Shown here piece by piece: positions 1-5,328 of a DNA stretch of 9,120 nucleotides. Source of the DNA: Thermohalobaculum sp964467005 (GTDB taxonomy: Bacteria; Pseudomonadota; Alphaproteobacteria; Rhodobacterales; Rhodobacteraceae); assembly GCA_964467005.1 (NCBI GenBank), contig CAYXPI010000148.1:1-9120 (forward strand), in the 5' to 3' direction. Positions within the stretch are counted from its first letter, which is position 1. Each line of letters starts with the position of its first letter. A program made the position numbers and the translations under genes. The notes under the pieces were generated by a model, which did not search any database, was not told the DNA's origin, and saw nothing but the letters and a program-made list of their open reading frames with translations.

Positions 1-1305
1 TTCTTCGACAAGATCCTGAGCGGCAACCGCAACATCTCCTGCGCGACCTGCCATCATCCCAACCATGCTTCGGCGGATGGGGTCGCACTCGGCATCGGCG
101 AAGGCGGAACCGGCCTTGGGCCGGAACGCCGGGTCCCGAGCGGCGCGGCGGTGCTGGGCCGCGTGCCGCGCAACGCGCCGTCGCTGCAAAACCTCGGCGC
201 GCGCGAATTCACGGTGCTCTTCCATGACGGCCGAGTGGAGGCGGACCCGCACGGACCCTGGCCAAGCGGTTTCTGGACACCGGCGCGGGAGCAGCTTCCG
301 CAGGGGCTCGACAGCGTTCTCGCGGCGCAGGCGATGTTCCCGGTGCTCTCGGACATCGAGATGGCGGGCGCCCGCGGCGAGAACCCGGTGGCCGATGCGG
401 CAGCTCTCCGCCGCTTTGGCGGCGAAGGCGGTGCCTGGGATCTTCTCGCCCGCCGCCTCCGGGAAAGCTCCGAATATGTCGCGCTCTTCAAGGCGGCATA
501 CCGAGACCTCGACGGCGCCAGGGAGATCACCTTCGTCCACGCGGCGAACGCCATCGCGGCCTTCGAGGCGACAGCATTCCGCGCCGATGCGAGCCCTTTC
601 GACGCATATCTGCGAAGCGGGGATCGGAGCCATCTCACCCCGGCTGCGGCGCGCGGCATGGATCTCTTCTATGGCGAGGCCGGCTGTGCGGCCTGCCACT
701 CGGGAAAGTTCCAGACCGACCACCGCTTCCATGCCATTGCCATGCCGCAGATCGGGCCAGGCAAGAACGACGGCAGCGACCTAAGCTACTTCGAGGCGAC
801 CGGATACCCCGCGCGGCTCGAGGACTTCGGCCGCGCGCCGATCTCCGGCGATCCGGTGGACAGGTACCGCTTCCGCACACCCTCGCTCCGCGATGTGGCG
901 CTGACCGGGCCCTGGGGCCACGCGGGCGCCTTCGACACGCTGGAAGCGGTCGTGCGTCACCATCTCGACCCGGTGTCCTCGGTCGAGGCCTACAGGCTCG
1001 CGCCGACCCACCTCCTCCCGATCGCCTCGGTCGAGCAGCCGATGGCCGTGGGCGCGCGCTTTGGCCATGAACCGGTAAACCCCACGCGACGGTCCGATCA
1101 TGGCCTTCGCGACGGCTGGGTGCAGTCACAGCCCGCGATGCGCGACCGCCTTGCCGCCGCCAATGAGCGCGCCGTCACGCCGCTGGGCGATGCCGCGGTC
1201 GCCGATCTCGTGGCGTTTCTCGAAGCGCTGACAGATCCACGGAGCCGGGCCCTCGGGCACCTGATCCCTGAGCGCGTGCCGAGCGGCCTGCCCGTCGCGG
1301 ACTGA
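1..1305 (+). CDS. Di-heme cytochrome c peroxidase / MauG-family protein (5' partial)
   Basis: The frame is open from the left edge to a TGA at 1303-1305, giving 434 visible residues; the start and any signal peptide lie outside the window. Two c-type heme motifs are seen: CATCH at fragment residues 14-18 and CAACH at 229-233. Between and after them lie family-typical stretches: 'RNAPSLQNLG', 'LFHDGRVEADP', and 'FRTPSLRDVALTGPWGHAG' near 295-309, followed by 'LEAVVRHHLDP'. Two CxxCH motifs about 215 residues apart with this C-terminal block are characteristic of bacterial di-heme peroxidases (CcpA/MauG superfamily), which act in the periplasm to reduce H2O2 or oxidise protein substrates. In classical CcpA enzymes a Met often sits where this protein has Gly306 (WGHAG), so the high-potential heme may be ligated differently; this needs an alignment. 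Two genes follow at 38 and 22 bp gaps, suggesting an operon. The family is secure, the substrate unknown. Confidence 0.93.
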   Translation, partial: FFDKILSGNRNISCATCHHPNHASADGVALGIGEGGTGLGPERRVPSGAAVLGRVPRNAPSLQNLGAREFTVLFHDGRVEADPHGPWPSGFWTPAREQLPQGLDSVLAAQAMFPVLSDIEMAGARGENPVADAAALRRFGGEGGAWDLLARRLRESSEYVALFKAAYRDLDGAREITFVHAANAIAAFEATAFRADASPFDAYLRSGDRSHLTPAAARGMDLFYGEAGCAACHSGKFQTDHRFHAIAMPQIGPGKNDGSDLSYFEATGYPARLEDFGRAPISGDPVDRYRFRTPSLRDVALTGPWGHAGAFDTLEAVVRHHLDPVSSVEAYRLAPTHLLPIASVEQPMAVGARFGHEPVNPTRRSDHGLRDGWVQSQPAMRDRLAAANERAVTPLGDAAVADLVAFLEALTDPRSRALGHLIPERVPSGLPVAD

Positions 1306-1332
1306 TCCGCGCGATCCCACACCCAAATTCAC

Positions 1333-1337
1333 AGGAG
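1333..1337 (+). promoter_or_regulatory. Ribosome binding site AGGAG for the small GTG-start gene
   Basis: AGGAG lies 6 nt upstream of the GTG at 1344, which is ideal spacing. It is the main reason for accepting the short 82-codon gene as real. Confidence 0.6.
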
Positions 1338-1343
1338 CATCCC

Positions 1344-1592
1344 GTGACTGGGCAACTGAGCATCTATCGCACCCCCGACCTGCGCTCGAGCACCCCGCCT
1401 TTTCGGGCCGTTCATGGCCTTTTTTCTGGACTTGCGAGGCTTGTCACTGCTTCCGCGCGCCTCCCTGGCGCGCGCCCCGAGATCCGGCCGAGCCCGCTCC
1501 CCCGCGGGATGTCGGACCGGATGCGGGCCGATACTGGCCTGCTCCCTGCCGCCCTCGGGCGGCTCCAACGTCACCCGACCTACTACCTCTGA
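1344..1592 (+). CDS. Small basic protein, DUF1127-like C-terminus
   Basis: This is an 82-residue frame starting at GTG with a strong AGGAG 6 nt upstream and ending at TGA 1590-1592. It lies 38 bp after the peroxidase gene and 22 bp before the secreted-protein gene, so it is probably co-transcribed with both. The protein has no signal peptide and is rich in Arg, Pro, Leu and Ala. Residues about 54-66 (RGMSDRMRADTGL) resemble the '(L)SDR.L.DIGL' signature of DUF1127/YjiS-like small proteins, which are common in alphaproteobacteria and often linked to RNA or phosphate physiology. A segment near 26-40 could be an amphipathic helix. The DUF1127 resemblance is short and imperfect (Thr instead of Ile in DIGL). 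I judge the gene likely real from its ribosome binding site and spacing, with the family assignment tentative. Confidence 0.55.
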   Translation: MTGQLSIYRTPDLRSSTPPFRAVHGLFSGLARLVTASARLPGARPEIRPSPLPRGMSDRMRADTGLLPAALGRLQRHPTYYL

Positions 1593-1614
1593 CACCGATC
1601 GAAAGGATCCGAGA

Positions 1615-2331
1615 ATGACCCGTTCCATCAACCTTGCCGCCGGTCTCATCGCCGTCGCCATCGCCGGGCCGGCTGTCGCCGCCGACCTTGCCCGCCACGA
1701 CACCCCCGTCAGCTTCGAGCTCACCTTCCGGTACCACGTGGCCGACGACGTGGCCGAACAGGACGTCTTCATCGAAAGCGTACCAGGATCGGGCGAGGTC
1801 TGGCGGCCGACACCGGCCGAACGCGATCTCGACGCACCGCTCTACGCCGCCGCCGAGCCGCAGCGCCACATGCCCTTTGACGCGGCCGCAATCGGTCCCT
1901 TTCCCAAGGGCGCACCGCTCGGGCTCACGCTCGGCGAGTGGTATGGCGCGACCGGCATGGGGCGCTATAGCTGCGAGAACGGCGAGGGCCGCCTGACTGT
2001 CGACTTTCATGACCTCGTGCCGGACGGCGTCTACACGCTGTGGCACTACTTCGTCGCCTGGCCGCCGACCGAGCCTTTCATCGGCACCTATGACCTGCCT
2101 GTGGGCAGCCGTGATGGCGCGCAGTCGCTGTTTGTGGCCGACGCTGCCGGATCTGCCGTTTTCGACGAGACCTTCAAGCCCTGCCTGCAGCTGAGCGGAG
2201 AGCATCTTGCAGCGGGGATCGCCGTCAACTGGCACAGCGACGGTAAAACCTACGGTGTCGAGCCGGGCGACTTCGGGCAGAACGCTCACATCCAGCTCTA
2301 CGTCGGCCTGCCCGCCCGGTCGGGACTCTGA
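1615..2331 (+). CDS. Secreted protein of unknown function
   Basis: This is a 238-residue protein. An in-frame ATG exists at 1414, but I choose 1615: it has AAAGGA about 8 nt upstream and begins a textbook Sec signal peptide (MTRSINLAAGLIAVAIAGPAVA, cleavage near residue 22-23). The longer start would bury that signal behind 67 unlikely residues. The mature part has alternating hydrophobic strands and many aromatics (WYGATGMGRYSC 109-120, VYTLWHYFVAWP 139-150, AVNWHSDGKTYG 203-214), suggesting a beta-sandwich. It has only two Cys (120 and 190), which could form a disulfide in the periplasm. Several His and Trp residues (H132, H144, H207, H225) could bind a metal or a redox partner. I do not recognise the family. 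Its place behind a di-heme peroxidase suggests a periplasmic partner or substrate, but it lacks the cysteine pattern I would expect of MbnP-type partners. Function is unassigned. Confidence 0.85.
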   Translation: MTRSINLAAGLIAVAIAGPAVAADLARHDTPVSFELTFRYHVADDVAEQDVFIESVPGSGEVWRPTPAERDLDAPLYAAAEPQRHMPFDAAAIGPFPKGAPLGLTLGEWYGATGMGRYSCENGEGRLTVDFHDLVPDGVYTLWHYFVAWPPTEPFIGTYDLPVGSRDGAQSLFVADAAGSAVFDETFKPCLQLSGEHLAAGIAVNWHSDGKTYGVEPGDFGQNAHIQLYVGLPARSGL

Positions 2332-2341
2332 CAAACCGGCG

Positions 2342-2369
2342 ACGGTCGGGTCATGATCGATCCGACCGT
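2342..2369 (+). terminator. Hairpin downstream of the secreted-protein gene
   Basis: ACGGTCGGGTC (2342-2352) pairs with GATCCGACCGT (2359-2369): 11 bp with one G-U wobble and a 6-nt loop. It begins 10 nt after the stop codon at 2331. There is no U-run after it, so it is either a poor intrinsic terminator or a 3'-end-stabilising hairpin closing the upstream operon. Confidence 0.5.
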
Positions 2370-2819
2370 AACCCCTCGATCGCAAGTCGGAACAACGGTC
2401 CCCGTTCGAGGTGCTCTGCACGAGCAACCACCAGCGGAGGGTGAATGCCATACACCGTAATCGCTGCGTGTCCGGACCAGGACCCTCATCGGCCATCCTC
2501 CGAAAGACTGCAGTGTCCGCGTCTCGGTCGATCGGCCTTGAGGGCACGACGCAACCGCAGCGAAAGACCGGATTCCCGTAGGCGCTGCAGCATGGGGCTT
2601 GGGCTTTGAAGATCATCGCCATGTTGCGTGCGCGTGCAGCAGGATCTTGACGGGTCCGGTATGGGCTCCGAACCGTCGTTCGCCTCGCCGATCGCGAACG
2701 TCCGCTACGCGACGAGGTCGAAGTCTCGGATGTCCTGAAGAAGCTGTCGAAATTCTGGCTCCGGCGACACGCACATGGTTCTATACGTGTTCAGGAACGG
2801 CACGGCGCAAGACCCGGCC
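2370..2819. other. Gene-poor stretch with no recognisable coding
   Basis: About 450 bp in which no frame shows a credible protein. Short frames exist on both strands (for example 2599-2823 + and 2705-2899 -), but they lack ribosome binding sites, have atypical codon use and match nothing I recognise. Base composition is visibly less GC-rich than the flanking genes. Together with the phage-type gene downstream, this suggests decayed or acquired DNA. I see no tRNA-like cloverleaf and no terminal inverted repeats. Confidence 0.5.
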
Positions 2820-2848
2820 GTGACTTGGCGATGTGCCCATGATATAGT
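2820..2848 (+). promoter_or_regulatory. Candidate sigma-70 promoter for the terminase small subunit gene
   Basis: GTGACT (2820-2825) and TATAGT (2843-2848) are separated by 17 bp and match the -35/-10 consensus at 4/6 and 5/6 positions. Transcription would begin near 2855, leaving about 32 nt before the ATG at 2887. This is prediction by eye only. Confidence 0.5.
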
Positions 2849-2886
2849 ATCCAGTAACACGAAGCGGCCCAACATGTGGTGCTGAC

Positions 2887-3324
2887 ATGCCCAGCGCACT
2901 ACCAGTCGAGACCCGTGAGCTCACCGAGCGCCAGGCGCGGTTTGTCGAGGAGTACCTCGTCGATCTGAACACCACACAGGCGGCGATCCGCGCCGGCTAC
3001 GCGCCCGCAAGCGCGCATGTGCAGGGCTCGCGGATGATGTCGAATGCTAAGGTTCAGGCGGCCATCGCAAAGGCCAAGGCCCGGCGCGCGGAGCGGACGG
3101 GCGTGACCAAGGACTTCGTCGTCGAGAAGCTGATGGTCGAGGCCACGCGCGAGGGCGAGGGGTCCTCCCATTCGGCCCGCGTCTCGGCCCTCGAGAAGCT
3201 GGGCAAGCATTTGGGCATGTTCCGCGACAAGCACGAGGCCGGCGACTTCCTGTCCTCGCTCTTCAAGGAGATCGCCTCCACGCCCGGCTCGCGGATGCCC
3301 GTGATGGAGCTTGGGGAGCGCTGA
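2887..3324 (+). CDS. terS: Phage terminase small subunit (orphan)
   Basis: A 145-residue protein. Residues 12-61 (beginning LTERQARFVEEYLVDLNTTQ and including AIRAGYAPASAHVQGSRMM) match the DNA-binding helix-turn-helix region of the Terminase_2 family. That family recognises phage DNA and hands it to the large subunit for packaging. Residues about 60-145 form a predicted helical oligomerisation and C-terminal part, and the length is normal for the family. The start ATG 2887 has only a weak upstream GTGG, but it is the first ATG before the conserved region and follows a good promoter. No terminase large subunit, portal or capsid gene follows: the next 268 bp hold nothing recognisable and then a truncated hsdM. 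It is therefore an orphan, either a prophage remnant or a domesticated DNA-binding protein. The reading frame is intact, so decay is recent or the gene is kept. Family assignment is firm; its present role is unknown. Confidence 0.9.
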   Translation: MPSALPVETRELTERQARFVEEYLVDLNTTQAAIRAGYAPASAHVQGSRMMSNAKVQAAIAKAKARRAERTGVTKDFVVEKLMVEATREGEGSSHSARVSALEKLGKHLGMFRDKHEAGDFLSSLFKEIASTPGSRMPVMELGER

Positions 3325-3592
3325 TCCGCTCTCTGAGAGAGTTCCGCCCCAGCGGGCTGGCACCGTGACGGAGCGGCCCGGCCCTCGGTCTCGCCTGGGG
3401 GCCGGCGCACCGGACCGACCGGCGATCGTCCTCGTCCCACGGAACCGAACCCTGGCCGCGCACGGACTTCTCCGCAGACAGGGACGCCCGGACCATGGCG
3501 CCCCCGGCGCTCGCCCATGCGTTGGCGCCACAAGATCGCCACCCTAAGCTGGCAGCGTTCAGGCCCAATCGGAGATTTCTGACGCCGCCAAC
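3325..3592. other. Spacer between terS and the hsdM fragment
   Basis: I find no supported gene here. A small perfect inverted repeat, CTCTC-TGA-GAGAG (about 3331-3343), follows the terS stop, but without a U-run it is a weak terminator candidate. A short open stretch runs up to the hsdM ATG without homology I can name. This is where a terminase large subunit would be expected, and it is absent. Confidence 0.45.
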
Positions 3593-3823
3593 ATGAACCA
3601 GTCCAGTCTTTCCGCCCTCATCTGGTCGGTCGCCGACCTCCTCCGCGGCGACTACCGCCAGTCCGAGTATGGCCGGGTGATCCTCCCCTTCACAGTCCTT
3701 CGCCGCCTCGACTGCGTGCTCGCCCCGACCAAGGCGGCCGTGCTCGAGGAGAAAGCGGCCAAGGAGGCGCTCGGCCTCGCCCCCGATCCCTTTCTGCGCC
3801 GCAAGGCCGGCGCCGGCGTCTGA
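3593..3823 (+). pseudogene. hsdM: Truncated type I restriction-modification methyltransferase subunit (N-terminal fragment)
   Basis: The 76-residue frame starts MNQSSLSALIWSVADLLRGD and continues through SEYGRVILPFTVLRRLDCVL and 'DPFLRRKAG'. This is the highly conserved N-terminal helical domain of HsdM (HsdM_N), which in the full enzyme contacts the specificity subunit. Full-length HsdM proteins are roughly 500-800 residues and continue into an N6-adenine methyltransferase domain with an NPPF/NPPY-type motif, none of which is present. Homology stops at about residue 72, and the frame ends four codons later (AGV, then TGA). No hsdS or hsdR lies nearby. No good ribosome binding site precedes the ATG. 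It looks like the left edge of an R-M locus removed by deletion or recombination next to the LuxR gene. The fragment could still be translated as a small helical protein, but no methyltransferase activity is possible. Confidence 0.85.
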
Positions 3824-3851
3824 TCCGGCAGGGCCGGGTCGGGAGCTGACC

Positions 3852-3879
3852 TCGCCCGCGGCGGCGGAGCGGCGGGCGA
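3852..3879 (-). terminator. GC-rich hairpin between converging genes
   Basis: TCGCCCGC (3852-3859) and GCGGGCGA (3872-3879) form an 8-bp stem with a 12-nt loop. It lies just past the stop of the - strand LuxR gene and after the hsdM fragment. No T-run is seen on either side, so it is a weak, possibly bidirectional terminator candidate. Confidence 0.35.
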
Positions 3880-3894
3880 AGGCCCATCGCGCGC

Positions 3895-4809
3895 TCAGCG
3901 CGTCTGCGGGTCGGAGGATGCGGCCTCGAAGGCGAACAGCGCGGCCTGCGTCCGGCTCTGCACGTTGAGCTTCTTCAGGATGTTGCGCACGTGAACCTTC
4001 ACCGTGCTCTCGCGTAGGTCGAGCTCGTGCGCGATCAGCTTGTTGGGCAGCCCCTGCCCGAGGCAGTGCAGCACCTCCCGCTCGCGCTGGGTGAAGCGCA
4101 CCTCGCAGAGCCTCGCCGGCGCCCCGGCGCGGCGCACCATGCCCTCGGCCGCGGCGCACGGCGCGCGGGATGGATCGCCGCCCCCCGCGTCGCCGGACGG
4201 CGGCCGCCCTGCGCCGTCGCGCCCGCCCTTCGCGGCGACCTCCGGCAGGTGGATCGCGGGCAGGTAGGTGCCGCCCGCCTTCACCAACAGCAGCACGCTT
4301 ATGACGACGGCAGGGTCCGCCGATGTCGGCACGTAGCCTTCGACGCCGAGGCGGATCGCCCCGTCGACCTGGGCCGAGGTCTCGAGATCGCCGAGCAGGA
4401 TGATCGGCATGCCCGGCAGCAGCGTGCGGATCTCGGCCACCTCGCCGACAACGCCCGCATCCGCGATCGAGGCGCCGCCGATGTTGAGGAGCAGCAGATC
4501 GGCCTGTGGCTCGCCGGCGCCCGCGCAGGCCGCGAGCCCCTCAGCACCCAGATGGCCGATCACCCGGAGGTCGGGCCGCTGCGCCTCGAGCAGGCTCTGC
4601 AGCGCGCGGCGGCGGAATGTGCGGCAATCGAGCAGGAGGAGGACCGAGCGGACCCTGTCCGCATCCCGCGCGCTCGCAGCCCGGACCGGCCTGGCGCCGT
4701 GGCCGCGCCCGTCCGGCGAGATGGTGTCGAGGAGCGTGGCGAACTGCGCGATGTCCCGCGTTGCGCCGATCGAGGTGTTCGAGAACTCGGAAATCGTGCG
4801 TGGATGCAT
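3895..4809 (-). CDS. LuxR/CsgD-like transcriptional regulator with degenerate receiver domain
   Basis: A 304-residue protein. Residues about 54-185 resemble a response-regulator receiver (first strand SVLLLLD 55-61; 'ADLLLLNIGG' 103-112; 'PIILLGD' 135-141; 'GVEGYVP' 155-161). The phospho-acceptor Asp is replaced by Asn109, and the conserved Lys after 'GY' is Thr162. Residues 238-292 are a clear LuxR/GerE helix-turn-helix (FTQREREVLHCLGQGLPNKL, ESTVKVHVRNILKKLNVQSR). A Gly/Ala/Pro-rich linker (about 190-235) joins the two. Loss of the phosphorylation residues suggests control by binding or by expression level rather than by a histidine kinase, as for CsgD-type matrix regulators. The 5' end faces the AT-rich divergent region and the exported-protein cluster, so it is the obvious candidate controller. 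The start ATG (4809) has AGGG about 8 nt upstream. The roughly 50 residues before the receiver are unassigned. Confidence 0.88.
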   Translation of the reverse strand: MHPRTISEFSNTSIGATRDIAQFATLLDTISPDGRGHGARPVRAASARDADRVRSVLLLLDCRTFRRRALQSLLEAQRPDLRVIGHLGAEGLAACAGAGEPQADLLLLNIGGASIADAGVVGEVAEIRTLLPGMPIILLGDLETSAQVDGAIRLGVEGYVPTSADPAVVISVLLLVKAGGTYLPAIHLPEVAAKGGRDGAGRPPSGDAGGGDPSRAPCAAAEGMVRRAGAPARLCEVRFTQREREVLHCLGQGLPNKLIAHELDLRESTVKVHVRNILKKLNVQSRTQAALFAFEAASSDPQTR

Positions 4810-5112
4810 GACTAAAACCCTGAGCTGAGGCGACGTTGCGATGGCACTCGCCGATCATGACCGGTCCTGTCCCCCGCAGACTACATGCCCACCCACATCC
4901 AAAGCGTTCTGCGAATCGCCGTATATGTCAATTGCTTTATGCAAAATTCTGATTTTTCACCTGCTTTGGGATTGAAACCGCTGTTGAAACTCCCGAAGTA
5001 ATACACAAAATTATCGAAATCTTGGTGCGGATTTTTTACATCCATATTTTGGTCTTTTGTTTTTTTCAAATATCTATATTCTAGTATAAAATTACTCTGA
5101 TACATTCTTCTC

Positions 5113-5131
5113 AATTTTTATCACAAAAATT
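5113..5131. repeat. Perfect inverted repeat AATTTTT-N5-AAAAATT
   Basis: AATTTTT (5113-5119) and AAAAATT (5125-5131) are exact reverse complements around ATCAC. The repeat overlaps the first copy of the tandem direct repeat and could be a dimer-binding site. Confidence 0.55.
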
Positions 5132-5155
5132 CACAGCATCACAAAAACTTCACAG
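5120..5155 (+). repeat. Tandem 17/18-bp direct repeat, candidate double operator
   Basis: ATCACAAAAATTCACAG (5120-5136) is followed one base later by ATCACAAAAACTTCACAG (5138-5155). The copies are identical apart from one inserted C. Spacing of 18 bp start to start is close to two helical turns, so two protein molecules could bind nearly the same DNA face. The repeat lies about 175 bp upstream of the first cluster gene, on the border of the AT-rich island. The LuxR-type regulator next door is the simplest candidate binder, which is inference. Confidence 0.7.
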
Positions 5156-5318
5156 TCGGATTAACCCCAATTGATGAATTGCAGGAAGCGGCCATTGCAG
5201 GCTCCCTATTCCTGCCGAAACGGTGATTTTCGTTTGACCGGGGCAACCGGCGACCGCAGCGGCCGTAAAGGCGGAGCATCCAGCCCACGAGGCGTGGGCA
5301 GCGTCGCGGATCGATCGC

Positions 5319-5325
5319 AGGGGAG
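5319..5325 (+). promoter_or_regulatory. Ribosome binding site AGGGGAG
   Basis: It sits 3 nt before ATG 5329 and 6 nt before the next codon, GTG 5332. The GTG has the more normal spacing, so the true start may be one codon later. Confidence 0.6.
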
Positions 5326-5328
5326 ACC

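Larger units (their letters stand above)
4910..5170. other. AT-rich island
   Basis: A sharp drop in G+C within a GC-rich neighbourhood: 19 of 90 bases are G or C over 5041-5130. It contains T- and A-runs typical of curved DNA and of sites for H-NS-like silencers. The reverse 77-codon frame inside it has no supporting features. Confidence 0.7.
4810..5328. promoter_or_regulatory. Divergent regulatory region between the LuxR gene and the exported-protein cluster
   Basis: 519 bp without a credible gene. The two flanks are GC-rich, while the core (about 4910-5170) is strongly AT-rich. A TTGACA sits on the - strand (4926-4931) pointing toward the LuxR gene, but without a convincing -10. On the + strand AT-rich boxes such as TATATT (5075-5080) and TATAAA (5085-5090) follow T-runs, and no clean -35/-10 pair stands out. 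TTGAAAC occurs twice (4972-4978 and 4984-4990), and ATTGCAGG occurs twice (5178-5185 and 5194-5201). The length and composition suggest a multi-input promoter like those of matrix regulators. Confidence 0.6.

Noticed and set aside
1615..2331. MbnP-like copper protein paired with an MbnH-like di-heme enzyme
   Set aside because: The peroxidase neighbour invites it, but the protein has only two Cys and lacks the four-Cys motif expected of that partner family.
1444..2622. 392-codon open frame on the - strand
   Set aside because: It lies opposite the secreted-protein gene, which has a ribosome binding site and a signal peptide. The reverse frame is an artefact of high G+C and its composition matches no protein family I know.
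2705..2899. - strand peptide 'PEFRQLLQDIRDFDLVA' faintly like a serine-recombinase segment
   Set aside because: The similarity is a dozen residues, ends in a stop, and the surrounding frame has no other recombinase features.
4027..4815. 262-codon + strand frame
   Set aside because: Antisense of the LuxR regulator, whose HTH and receiver-like fold are clear.
4881..5114. 77-codon - strand frame in the AT-rich island
   Set aside because: No ribosome binding site, no recognisable domain, and composition wholly unlike the genome's genes. Better read as regulatory DNA.
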